Assembly: GCA_023663915.1 (NCBI GenBank)
Contig: JAMPGN010000013.1
Span: 1-34,497, forward strand
Length of the DNA: 34,497 nucleotides
Origin: Eubacterium sp.
GTDB taxonomy: Bacteria > Bacillota_A > Clostridia > Lachnospirales > Lachnospiraceae
Reading direction: 5' to 3'
Part shown: in pieces, positions 24,685 through 32,817 of the stretch
How positions within the stretch are numbered: position 1 is the first letter of the stretch
Layout: every line of letters begins with the position of its first letter
Translations under genes and position numbers: made by a program
The notes under the pieces: generated by a model
The model's database searches: none
What the model was told of the DNA's origin: nothing
Seen by the model: the letters and a program-made list of their open reading frames with translations, nothing else

Positions 24685-25365
24685 ATGGAACGGAAATATT
24701 ATTTGCGCGGACTTGGACTTGGTATTGTGATGACGGCTATTATCATGGGTGTGGCGTTATCCAAGAATAAGTCCATGACGGATGAGGAAATCATGGCAAG
24801 GGCGAAAGAACTCGGTATGGTGGAGAACACAGTTCTGGCGGATATGGGCAGTGACAATACGGAAGACGTTATGGATGATGAAAGCCCTGACAAAACAGAC
24901 GCTGATAGCCTGCAGGACATGACACAGGCGGAAACGGATATGCCGGCAGAGGATGATGCGGCGGCTGGAAATGAAGAAAAAGATGGAGCAGCCGAAGATG
25001 CAGGGAAAGCCGAAGAAGAGACAGTTGAGCCGGTTGGAGAAGGGGCAGCCGGCAATGCCAGGGAAAGCGGTGCAGCAGATGTCAGCGCAGACGAAACCGC
25101 AGATGCCGAAGACGGTGAGCGGGAAGAAGATGTCAAAGAGATCATTACCTCTGCTGTGGTCAAGACGATTACGGTCAATGGCGGGGACGGTTCCTATACG
25201 GTGGCAAGGAAACTTGCCGATGCAGGCGTGGTGACTTCGGCGGAGACTTTTGATACCTTTCTGTGTGAGCACGGTTATGATAAGCGGCTGCGGACAGGAA
25301 CTTTTTCGATTCCGGCGGATGCCAGTGACGAACAGATTGCAAGAATTGTGACCGGTGCGGAATAA
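24685..25365 (+). CDS. Membrane-anchored protein with YceG/MltG-like LysM domain, no catalytic domain
   Basis: The 226-residue protein has an N-terminal membrane helix (about 8-26), a long acidic Ala/Glu/Asp-rich linker (about 30-155) and a C-terminal domain (about 158-226) reading ITVNGGDGSYTVARKLADAGVV...FDTFLCEHGYDKRLRTGTFSIPADASDEQIARIVTG. That is the LysM-like N-terminal module of YceG/MltG transglycosylases, which normally precedes a catalytic domain; here the protein stops right after it. It could be a peptidoglycan-binding or regulatory protein. The gene is the last before the terminator of the flagellar operon. Confidence 0.75.
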   Translation: MERKYYLRGLGLGIVMTAIIMGVALSKNKSMTDEEIMARAKELGMVENTVLADMGSDNTEDVMDDESPDKTDADSLQDMTQAETDMPAEDDAAAGNEEKDGAAEDAGKAEEETVEPVGEGAAGNARESGAADVSADETADAEDGEREEDVKEIITSAVVKTITVNGGDGSYTVARKLADAGVVTSAETFDTFLCEHGYDKRLRTGTFSIPADASDEQIARIVTGAE

Positions 25366-25383
25366 AAGATTATAAAAGCATGT

Positions 25384-25411
25384 AAAGACCCCTTGCAAAA
25401 GGGGTCTTTTT
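25384..25411 (+). terminator. Rho-independent terminator of the flagellar/chemotaxis operon
   Basis: AAAGACCCC (25384-25392) pairs perfectly with GGGGTCTTT (25401-25409) around an 8-base loop, and the second arm ends in TTTTT. It lies 19 bases after the last operon gene and marks the end of the 23-kb transcription unit. Confidence 0.92.
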
Positions 25412-25421
25412 ATGATAACCT
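25393..25421 (+). promoter_or_regulatory. Possible rpsB-tsf promoter overlapping the terminator
   Basis: TTGCAA in the terminator loop (25393-25398) is 17 bases before TAACCT (25416-25421), which is preceded by TGA (extended -10, TATGATAACCT). The -10 box is imperfect. No better promoter is visible in the 200 bases before rpsB. Transcription would start near 25428, giving a leader of about 140 bases. Confidence 0.3.
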
Positions 25422-25489
25422 TTTAAAGTATGTAACTAAGTAATCACGTATGTCAGTGTATAAGCGCCTTAAGCATAAGCACACTTGTA

Positions 25490-25522
25490 ACTGCCGGTGC
25501 TTCGTGACGCAGAAGTGGCAGT
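25490..25522 (+). other. Hairpin in the rpsB leader
   Basis: ACTGCC (25490-25495) pairs with GGCAGT (25517-25522), with an inner CTTC/GAAG helix. It lies about 45 bases before the rpsB start. Ribosomal protein genes are often autoregulated through leader structures, but this one matches no named S2 leader that I can recognise. Confidence 0.35.
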
Positions 25523-25565
25523 GGAGATATGGCATATGGAAGAACAACCAAATGGAGGTAGAGAC

Positions 25566-26312
25566 ATGAGCGTTATTTCAATGAAACAGTTATTAGAAGC
25601 AGGTGTTCATTTTGGACATCAGACAAGAAGATGGAATCCTAAGATGGCTCCTTATATCTTCACAGAGAGAAATGGTATCCACATCATCGACTTACAGAAG
25701 TCCGTAGGCAAGGTTGATGAGGCTTATAGGGCAGTGTTTGATGTGGCATCCCAGGGCGGAACCATTCTTTTTGTAGGCACTAAGAAACAGGCACAGGATG
25801 CTGTCAAGACAGAGGCAGAGCGCTGTGGCATGTACTATGTCAATGAGAGATGGCTGGGCGGTATGCTCACCAACTTTAAGACGATCCGGTCGAGAATTGA
25901 CAGATTGAAAGCGATCGAGACAATGTCTGAGGACGGTACTTTTGATGTACTTCCTAAGAAAGAGGTTATCCAGATCAGGAAAGAGTGGGAGAAGTTAGAG
26001 AAGAACCTGGGTGGAATTAAGAACATGACCAGAATCCCCGATTGTATCTTCGTAGTCGATCCTAAGAAAGAGAGAATCTGTGTGCAGGAAGCCCATACAC
26101 TGGGTATTACACTGATCGGTATCGGCGATACAAACTGTGATCCCGATGAATTGGATTATATCATTCCCGGTAATGATGATGCGATCAGAGCGGTGAAACT
26201 GATTGTTTCTAAGATGGCGGATGCCGTAATCGAAGCGAATCAGGGTGCCGAGGAGTATGTAGAGGAAGCGGAAGCTGAGAAGATGGAAGAGGCAGACGAG
26301 GCTGAGGCATAA
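25566..26312 (+). CDS. rpsB: 30S ribosomal protein S2
   Basis: S2 is a component of the 30S subunit. The 248-residue protein starts [27 protein letters not shown], the standard bacterial S2 N-terminus, and continues with [27 protein letters not shown] and [23 protein letters not shown] Glu/Ala-rich C-terminal tail is normal. The ATG at 25566 is preceded by GGAGG with 7-base spacing; an in-frame ATG at 25497 would add 23 unrelated residues and is rejected. It is co-oriented with tsf 78 bases downstream. Confidence 0.98.
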   Translation: MSVISMKQLLEAGVHFGHQTRRWNPKMAPYIFTERNGIHIIDLQKSVGKVDEAYRAVFDVASQGGTILFVGTKKQAQDAVKTEAERCGMYYVNERWLGGMLTNFKTIRSRIDRLKAIETMSEDGTFDVLPKKEVIQIRKEWEKLEKNLGGIKNMTRIPDCIFVVDPKKERICVQEAHTLGITLIGIGDTNCDPDELDYIIPGNDDAIRAVKLIVSKMADAVIEANQGAEEYVEEAEAEKMEEADEAEA

Positions 26313-26324
26313 TAGGATAAAACG

Positions 26325-26344
26325 GCGGTCTAAATGATGACCGC
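26325..26344 (+). other. Small hairpin between rpsB and tsf
   Basis: GCGGTC (26325-26330) pairs with GACCGC (26339-26344) around an 8-base loop. There is no T-run, so it is not a terminator; it may affect mRNA processing or the S2/EF-Ts ratio. Confidence 0.4.
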
Positions 26345-26390
26345 AAGAAGGATTTATCATAAATTTAGAAATAATCAGGAGGACAGATAG

Positions 26391-27326
26391 ATGGCTATTA
26401 CAGCAGCAATGGTAAAAGAGTTAAGAGAAATGACCGGTGCAGGCATGATGGACTGTAAGAAAGCTCTTGGCGAGACTGATGGCGATATGGATGCAGCGGT
26501 TGAGTACTTAAGAAAGAACGGGCAGGCTAAGGCAGAGAAGAAGGCTGGAAGAATTGCAGCAGAGGGACTTTGCCGTGTGGCAATCAAAGATGAAAAGACG
26601 GTAGCAGTAGTCGAAGTCAATTCCGAGACGGATTTCGTTGCAAAGAATGAGGATTTTCAGTCATATGTGGAAGCGGTTGCAAAACAGGCAGTTGAATCCG
26701 ATGCGGCGGATATGGATGCGTTTCTTGCAGAAAGCTGGCACTTAGATTCCTCTAAGACTGTAAAGGATGCGCTGGTTGACAAGATTGCGGTAATTGGCGA
26801 GAATCTGACAATCAGAAGGTTCGAGAAGGTTGTTGCAAACGATGGCTGTGCAGTATCTTATGTACATGGCGGCGGCAGAATTGGCGTTATCGTAGAGGCG
26901 GCTACGGATGTAGTTAATGATGCAGTCAAGGAAGCGTTGACCAACATTGCTATGCAGGTTGCAGCTCTTTATCCGAAGTATGTATCCACAGACGAAGTTT
27001 CTGAGGAGTATAAGGCACATGAGAAAGAGATTCTCACGGAGCAGATCAAGAACGATCCCAAGATGGCAGGAAAGCCTGAGAAAGTGATCGAAGGCGCAGT
27101 CAACGGTCGTCTGAATAAGGAGCTGAAAGAGGTATGTCTGTTAGAGCAGGTGTACGTAAAGGCTGAGGACGGTAAGCAGTCTGTAGCGAAGTATCTTGAG
27201 CAGGTTGCCAAAGAGAATGGTGCAAATCTTTCGATCAAGAGGTTTGTCCGTTTCGAGACAGGCGAGGGCCTTGAGAAGAAGGAAGAGAACTTTGCGGAAG
27301 AGGTTGCTAAGCAGATGGGAATGTAA
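26391..27326 (+). CDS. tsf: Translation elongation factor Ts
   Basis: EF-Ts recycles GDP-bound EF-Tu. The 311-residue protein has the N-terminal UBA-like domain with VKELREMTGAGMMDCKKAL, the EF-Tu-contacting NSETDFVAKN motif (about residues 76-85) and the two core subdomains, ending with KRFVRFETGEGLEKKEENFAEEV. AGGAGG lies upstream of the ATG. It is followed by a strong terminator, so pyrH, which often shares this transcript in other bacteria, is separated here. Confidence 0.98.
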   Translation: MAITAAMVKELREMTGAGMMDCKKALGETDGDMDAAVEYLRKNGQAKAEKKAGRIAAEGLCRVAIKDEKTVAVVEVNSETDFVAKNEDFQSYVEAVAKQAVESDAADMDAFLAESWHLDSSKTVKDALVDKIAVIGENLTIRRFEKVVANDGCAVSYVHGGGRIGVIVEAATDVVNDAVKEALTNIAMQVAALYPKYVSTDEVSEEYKAHEKEILTEQIKNDPKMAGKPEKVIEGAVNGRLNKELKEVCLLEQVYVKAEDGKQSVAKYLEQVAKENGANLSIKRFVRFETGEGLEKKEENFAEEVAKQMGM

Positions 27327-27360
27327 TTCCTAAATTTTATATATTTTATATATAGTTAAG

Positions 27361-27405
27361 AAGACATCATTACCTACAGAAAGATGGGTGATGATGTCTT
27401 TTTTT
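27361..27405 (+). terminator. Rho-independent terminator after tsf
   Basis: AAGACATCATTACC (27361-27374) pairs with GGGTGATGATGTCTT (27386-27400) with one weak pair, and is followed by a run of T to 27405. It ends the rpsB-tsf transcript. Confidence 0.9.
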
Positions 27406-27507
27406 GAAATAGGAAATTCCTTGGCAATTTTTGAGTTTGCGGAGCGAAGCTCGATTTTTTGTGGAATAGTTTAGGATGAAAACATTAAAATATTTTAATA
27501 TGAGATA

Positions 27508-27577
27508 GTTGACATAATCTGTTATCTAATGTTACATTATTTATGTTGACATAATATGGTGTACTATGGAAACCATA
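27508..27577 (+). promoter_or_regulatory. Promoter/operator region of the glucosaminidase gene
   Basis: TTGACA (27509-27514) is 18 bases before TACATT (27533-27538), with TGT ahead of the -10 box: a plausible sigma-A promoter. The 11-mer GTTGACATAAT occurs twice, at 27508-27518 and 27545-27555. A palindrome TAATGT-T-ACATTA (27527-27539) covers the -10 box, and TATGG-AAA-CCATA (27565-27577) lies in the expected leader. This arrangement suggests repressor or activator binding, but no regulator can be named. Confidence 0.4.
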
Positions 27578-27602
27578 CGGAAGTGAAAGGAATTGGACAC
27601 GG

Positions 27603-30600
27603 ATGAAAAAAAGTAGGCCCACAAGACGGCATATCAAATATTTATTCTGTGTGATAGCGGCGGTCATAGGACTGTCGCAGCCGTGGGCGGCTCTGGCGGT
27701 AGAAGAGGAAGAGGACATGACGCAGAACGCTGTCCAGGAAGATATGCAGGAGTCTGCGGATGAAGACAATGATGTTGAAAATACCGCTGACGTAGATGAG
27801 GTAAAATATATCGCCGAATTTGAGACATTTGCGGAGGAGGATGCCTATTTTCCGTGCATGTACAAGCCTGCACTGGAAGAATTATTGAGTGTTTTTCCGG
27901 AAACGGTCAGGGTATGGCTGGAAGGCGAAGAAGATTCGGTTGAGCTTGAAGTTACTTGGGAATGTGAAGAAGATTTTGACAATACACAGGTTGAAATTTA
28001 TGTTTTTTATCCGAAGTGGGATGAGGCATTGTATGCCATCGCAGACGCGGCGGCAGACAGTGTGGAAATTCCATCCATCACAGTGGAGGTGCCTGTGGAA
28101 AGCGGCATCATCAGCGATTTAGAAGGGGCAAAATCCGCCTTGAAGGATATCTCCCAAAAGAGTATTCTTGCGCTTGTCTATTTATGTGATGAATATGAAG
28201 TGAAGAAAAATCCTTCCTATGATAGTGAAACGGTTCAGACCGTGCATAGTGGGCAGTCAGTGCAGATTACGGATGTCGAGCTTGATGAGTATGGTTCCGT
28301 CTGGTATCGGGTGCTTTTTTATCAGAATGCGACAGAGTATGCAGGGTATGTGGAGAGAGAATATCTTGCGACAGCCAACGAAGACTTTGCTGATTGGGAG
28401 GATACCTATCTGAATTTGTCGGCGATTCCTATGGTGATGGCTTTTTCAATGGGATATCCGGATGTGGATCAGTTTCCGGCATCCTATCAGAATGCCCTCT
28501 ATGCCTTGAAGGAGAAGCATCCGAATTGGACTTTTGTTAAGATGAATACCGGATTGGATTGGAATACTGTCATTGCAAATGAACTGGGAATCAAGAGCCT
28601 TATTTCTTCAAAAACTTCGGGATCCTGGCAGAATGGCGTTTATGGGCAGGGATGGAGTTATGCGTCCGAAGGAATTTTGAAATATTATATGGATCCGAGA
28701 AACTTTTTGAATGATCCGGCTATTTTCCAGTTTGAGCAGTTGACGTATAATGAGTCGTATCATACGACGAGTTCTGTGCAGGAAGTTATCAAAAATTCTT
28801 TTATGCAGTCTGCGATTCCGGGAGACAGCCGGACTTATGCGCAGGCTTTTACACAGATCGGGCAGGAGCAGAATGTCAGTCCGTTCCATCTTGCCGCCAG
28901 GGTGCTGCAGGAACAGGGAGCACAGGGGACTTCTCCGCTTATATCCGGTACATATGCGGGATATGAGGGATACTATAATTATTTTAATGTCGAAGCATCT
29001 GGAAAAACGAATCTGGAAGTAATTGTAAACGGTTTAAAAAGAGCGGTTGCTTCGGGGTGGAATACGAGGTTTAAGTCCCTGGATGGCGGCGCGGCAGTGA
29101 TTGGCGGCAATTATATCACAAAGGGACAGGATACCATCTATCTGGAAAAATTTAATGTCTCCAATGGCAAATATGCCAATTTTACACATCAATATATGCA
29201 AAATATACAGGCGCCTGCTTCCGAAGCGGCGAATGTCCGCAAGGCATATAACAATGCCGGAGCTTTGGAGAACAGCTTTGTTTTTAATATACCGGTTTAT
29301 AACAATATGCCGGCTTATGCCTGTTCTAAGCCGGAGACAGTGGATTCCGTTACTTTAAATAAGACGACTGGCAGTCTGGAAGTAAACAAGACAATGACGC
29401 TGGTTCCTTACGTTAACGGTTCTAAAGTGGATTATATCAGTGATATGACTTTTACGAGCAGTAATACGTCCGTTGCCATAGTGAACAGCCAAGGGAAGGT
29501 TACGGCGGTCTCGCCGGGCACGGCAACGATCAGCTGTACAAGAAGCGGGGCAGATACCGCGACTTGTACGGTGACAGTAATAAAAGCGAATCCCAGCGTG
29601 CAGACTCCAGTTTTGTCACCGTATGAGTATCGCGATGGGCTGCAACTGTCCGATATTATTCTGCCGGCTGGGTGGGAATGGGAAAAAGGAAATGTGCAGA
29701 TAAAAGTGGGAACATTTTCTTATCCGGCAGTGTATACGCCGACTGATACGATCAAATATAATGTGATCAAAAAAGAAATCAGTTTTACGGTGACGAAAGC
29801 GCTTCCAGTTTGTAAGACACCGGAAGGACTGGAAGCGAAAACAGGGACGCTGCTGGGGGATATTATACTTCCAAGCGGTTTTGCGTGGGAGAGCGACACA
29901 GAGACGGAACTGAAGGAGGCAGGAGAGTATACATTTTATGTATCTTATAATCCGAATGTGAATAATTACTTTACCGTGGAGAATCTTGCAGTTATGGTAG
30001 TGGTAACAGGCAAGTCAGCGGAACCTTCGACCAGTGATCAAGGCGGTGGCATAATGCCAGGCGGAAGTACGTCGGGTGGCAGCGGTACGCCCACCAGTGG
30101 AAATACGTCAAGCAGCAGTAGTACGTCAACGGGCGGGAATACGTCAAGTGGCAATAGCACAACGACAAGTGGGAATATAGCGAGCGGTGCCAGTACATCA
30201 ACCGATGGAAATACGTCGAGCAGCAGTACGCTGACGGGCGGAAATGCATCAAGCGGCGATAGTATGATAACAGGCGGAAATACGTCAAGCAGTAGTAGTA
30301 CATCAACCGGTGGAAACATGCCGAGCAGCAGTACGTCAACCGGTGGAAACGCGTCGGGCAACAGTACGGCAACGGATGGTAATGCATCAGTCAGCAGCAC
30401 AACAACAGGCGGGAATACATCGAAAGGCAGCAGCACATCAGTCACAGCGGCTGCATCAAGTACCGGCGCTTCGAACAATACTTCGACAATAAATCTGACT
30501 GGCAATAATAGTACGGCGTCAGATCAAAGTCAGGTGAATAATAATTTGCCGGTCAATCATACAGGCAGCAGCAATACGCCGGGCAGCAGTATGCCAACAG

Positions 30601-31742
30601 GTGGAAACACGCCGGACAACAGTACGACAAATAATGATGCTTTGGCATCGAGTGGTGGTATAGTGACCGATCAGTCAAATACGATAGTTATAGCGAGTAA
30701 TGTCCGTGAAAGTGCAATACCGGCAGGAGATATCAATCAATCAAATGCCGCTGGCGGAAATGTCTCTGGGGAATCGGCAAGGAGTTCACAATCAGGTGAC
30801 TCACAGACCGCTGCTCTGAAACCGTCCGTAACAATGCAGATGGAAGATACGACTATTTTGACAGCCGAGAAGTTACAGATGGCGAAGGAACAGAATTTTA
30901 ATCTTGTACTTGACATGGGAAATTCAGCCAGATGGAGCATTGAGATGGATTCCGTTGATCTATCTATAGTGTCGGATGCGGACATGGGAATTACGTTTGG
31001 AACGGAAAATATTCCCACGAATCTGATAGCAGAGCTTCTGGATGGAAATAAATATCTGGAGTTTACATTGAGTCACAGCGGAGAGTTTGGCTTTGACCCG
31101 GTTTTAGAGGTGGCTTTAGATCCGGTGAACAGCGGAAGATATGCGAATCTGTTTTATTATAATTCGGAAGCGGAGATAATGGAGTATATCTGTTCCTCTG
31201 TTATTGATGAGAACGGCGTTGCATCTTTTAAAATGGAGCATGCCTCCAGCTACGTGATCATTGTGAGTGATTCACCGATATCCAGCGTACCTGTTTTAGA
31301 TGAATCTGATCATCATAGGGCATGGTGGATTGTCGGGAGCGTGATCTGTCTGATTCTGGCTGCGGCCGGAAGTGTGTTCTTTTACTATAAGAAAAGGAAG
31401 CTGGCTGATGGAGAGATAGATGATGAAGAGCTAGAAGATGATGAAGAGCCAGAGGATGACGAAGAATTAGAAGAAGATGAAGAGCTGGAAGATGACGAAG
31501 AGTCAGAAGAAGATGAAGAGCTGGGAGACGGTGAAGAGTCAGACGACGGGTATGAGGAGGACGAGGAGAGCGACTGGATCGAGGACAAAGACTGGCATGA
31601 ACCGGAAATGCCCAAAGAAAAACTAACCAACAGATTGGTTGACGACCCTGTGGAAGATGAATGGATAGAAGATGATGAATGGGAACGTGAGAATGAATGG
31701 GTAGATGATGAGGAATGGGAGAGAATGAATGCGGGTGGATAA
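27603..31742 (+). CDS. Large secreted, membrane-anchored SH3/glucosaminidase with acidic cytoplasmic tail
   Basis: This is a 1379-residue cell-wall hydrolase. In order: signal peptide (about 1-36, cleavage near ALA-VEE), acidic region, SH3-type domain (about 190-255), GH73-like glucosaminidase domain (about 290-560) with the probable catalytic Glu437 in AARVLQEQGAQG, a Big_2 Ig-like domain (about 575-660), two tandem ~70-residue modules sharing LxDIILPxGxxWE, a long Ser/Thr/Gly/Asn-rich repeat region (about 815-1070), a folded-looking domain of unknown family (about 1075-1225), a membrane helix (about 1240-1260) and a C-terminal tail of ~115 residues dominated by Asp/Glu. It probably cleaves N-acetylglucosaminyl bonds in peptidoglycan from a membrane-tethered position. 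The polyacidic inside tail is unusual. Bactofilin and deacetylase genes follow. Confidence 0.88.
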   Translation: MKKSRPTRRHIKYLFCVIAAVIGLSQPWAALAVEEEEDMTQNAVQEDMQESADEDNDVENTADVDEVKYIAEFETFAEEDAYFPCMYKPALEELLSVFPETVRVWLEGEEDSVELEVTWECEEDFDNTQVEIYVFYPKWDEALYAIADAAADSVEIPSITVEVPVESGIISDLEGAKSALKDISQKSILALVYLCDEYEVKKNPSYDSETVQTVHSGQSVQITDVELDEYGSVWYRVLFYQNATEYAGYVEREYLATANEDFADWEDTYLNLSAIPMVMAFSMGYPDVDQFPASYQNALYALKEKHPNWTFVKMNTGLDWNTVIANELGIKSLISSKTSGSWQNGVYGQGWSYASEGILKYYMDPRNFLNDPAIFQFEQLTYNESYHTTSSVQEVIKNSFMQSAIPGDSRTYAQAFTQIGQEQNVSPFHLAARVLQEQGAQGTSPLISGTYAGYEGYYNYFNVEASGKTNLEVIVNGLKRAVASGWNTRFKSLDGGAAVIGGNYITKGQDTIYLEKFNVSNGKYANFTHQYMQNIQAPASEAANVRKAYNNAGALENSFVFNIPVYNNMPAYACSKPETVDSVTLNKTTGSLEVNKTMTLVPYVNGSKVDYISDMTFTSSNTSVAIVNSQGKVTAVSPGTATISCTRSGADTATCTVTVIKANPSVQTPVLSPYEYRDGLQLSDIILPAGWEWEKGNVQIKVGTFSYPAVYTPTDTIKYNVIKKEISFTVTKALPVCKTPEGLEAKTGTLLGDIILPSGFAWESDTETELKEAGEYTFYVSYNPNVNNYFTVENLAVMVVVTGKSAEPSTSDQGGGIMPGGSTSGGSGTPTSGNTSSSSSTSTGGNTSSGNSTTTSGNIASGASTSTDGNTSSSSTLTGGNASSGDSMITGGNTSSSSSTSTGGNMPSSSTSTGGNASGNSTATDGNASVSSTTTGGNTSKGSSTSVTAAASSTGASNNTSTINLTGNNSTASDQSQVNNNLPVNHTGSSNTPGSSMPTGGNTPDNSTTNNDALASSGGIVTDQSNTIVIASNVRESAIPAGDINQSNAAGGNVSGESARSSQSGDSQTAALKPSVTMQMEDTTILTAEKLQMAKEQNFNLVLDMGNSARWSIEMDSVDLSIVSDADMGITFGTENIPTNLIAELLDGNKYLEFTLSHSGEFGFDPVLEVALDPVNSGRYANLFYYNSEAEIMEYICSSVIDENGVASFKMEHASSYVIIVSDSPISSVPVLDESDHHRAWWIVGSVICLILAAAGSVFFYYKKRKLADGEIDDEELEDDEEPEDDEELEEDEELEDDEESEEDEELGDGEESDDGYEEDEESDWIEDKDWHEPEMPKEKLTNRLVDDPVEDEWIEDDEWERENEWVDDEEWERMNAGG

Positions 31743-31772
31743 ATTTTCTTGTCCAGTTTTCGCAAAAATTTC

Positions 31773-31801
31773 TTTTCGTAATTCATCAGATATGATATAG
31801 T
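31773..31801 (+). promoter_or_regulatory. Possible promoter of the deacetylase-bactofilin-pyrH genes
   Basis: TATAGT (31796-31801) preceded by TGA forms an extended -10 element (TATGATATAGT). The -35 region (TTTTCG, 17 bases upstream) is poor, but the extended -10 is the same type as at 1631-1640. It lies between the glucosaminidase stop and the deacetylase start. Confidence 0.35.
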
Positions 31802-31833
31802 ATAAGAGAATATGAAATAAGGAGCAGATGAAG

Positions 31834-32799
31834 ATGGCGGAAACGGATGCCGAACAAGAAGCTCGACAGGCGAGACGAGCACGCATTCGCCGAATCAAGC
31901 TATTGATTTTTGTCGTTCCTCTTTTCTCGATAACGATTCTCCTGGGAGTGTGTATTTTCCTGGGAATCCGGCTGCATATGGTCAAGAAAGAACTGCGCGA
32001 TATGCGGGCTGCAATAGAAGCAACAACCGTTGTGGATCAGATAAACCCGGCAGATGATAATATGGACGGGGAAGATACGAATACTGAACCGGCGTTGTAT
32101 ACAGTGTCTGAGGTGGAAGAATTTACACAGACAGGAATTGCCGAGGAAGAACCATCGGAAGAAGAGACGGATATTCGTAAGGTATATCTGACTTTTGATG
32201 ACGGACCGAGCAGTAATACGAACCGTATTTTGGATATACTGGCAGATTATGATGTGAAGGCAACCTTTTTTGTTGTCGGGAAAGAAGAGGAAGAATACCA
32301 GGCGTTATATAATCGGATTGTGGAGGAAGGGCATACATTGGCGATGCACTCCTACAGTCACAAGTATAATGAGATATATCAATCGTTGGAGAGTTTCAGC
32401 GCTGATATGAGTAAATTACAGGAATTTTTGTATGATACGACGGGCGTATGGTGCAGGTACTACAGATTTCCGGGCGGCAGCAGCAACAAGGTGAGCCGGG
32501 TGGACATGCATGAATTGATTGATTATATAGAGGATCAGGATATGTCTTATTTTGACTGGAATATTTCTTCCGGTGACGCGGCAAACTCTTATATCAGTTC
32601 TGCGGATATTATCAGGAATTGCACCGCAAAGCTTTGGGAGTATGACGAGGCAATCATATTGATGCATGACGCTTCTGACAAAAACTCTACGGTGGCGGCG
32701 CTCCCTGAATTGATTGAGACGATTCAGGCAATGGAAGATACGAAGATCCTTCCGATCACGGACGATACGGAACGGATTCATCATATAAGCAATGACTAA
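31834..32799 (+). CDS. Membrane-anchored polysaccharide deacetylase (CE4/NodB family)
   Basis: CE4 enzymes remove N-acetyl groups from peptidoglycan or related glycans. The 321-residue product has a basic N-terminus, one membrane helix (about 24-46), an acidic stalk and the NodB domain (about 115-310) with all five motifs: TFDDGPS (Asp122/Asp123), HSYSH (metal ligands His172 and His176), RFPGG (211-215), DWNISSGDA and ILMHDAS (His278). The ATG at 31834 has GGAG nine bases upstream; the ATG at 31828 is only three bases from it and is less likely. Deacetylation of GlcNAc would change how well wall hydrolases, such as the product of the preceding gene, cut. The exact substrate is inferred. Confidence 0.92.
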   Translation: MAETDAEQEARQARRARIRRIKLLIFVVPLFSITILLGVCIFLGIRLHMVKKELRDMRAAIEATTVVDQINPADDNMDGEDTNTEPALYTVSEVEEFTQTGIAEEEPSEEETDIRKVYLTFDDGPSSNTNRILDILADYDVKATFFVVGKEEEEYQALYNRIVEEGHTLAMHSYSHKYNEIYQSLESFSADMSKLQEFLYDTTGVWCRYYRFPGGSSNKVSRVDMHELIDYIEDQDMSYFDWNISSGDAANSYISSADIIRNCTAKLWEYDEAIILMHDASDKNSTVAALPELIETIQAMEDTKILPITDDTERIHHISND

Positions 32800-32817
32800 A
32801 GAATGGAGGATGTGGGA

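Noticed and set aside
24685..25365. Functional MltG transglycosylase
   Set aside because: Only the LysM-like module is present; the catalytic domain of MltG is absent, so enzymatic activity is not claimed.
30075..30440. CRISPR-like array
   Set aside because: Repeats are degenerate, in frame, without unique spacers of constant length, and lie inside a gene.
30038..30505. Long minus-strand open frame opposite the Ser/Thr/Gly repeat region
   Set aside because: It is the shadow of a low-complexity coding repeat; its Pro/Val/Leu repetitive translation has no start context and no domain.
31385..31882. Minus-strand frame rich in serine opposite the acidic tail
   Set aside because: The Ser run is the antisense of GAA/GAT-rich acidic codons; no ribosome binding site or family resemblance.
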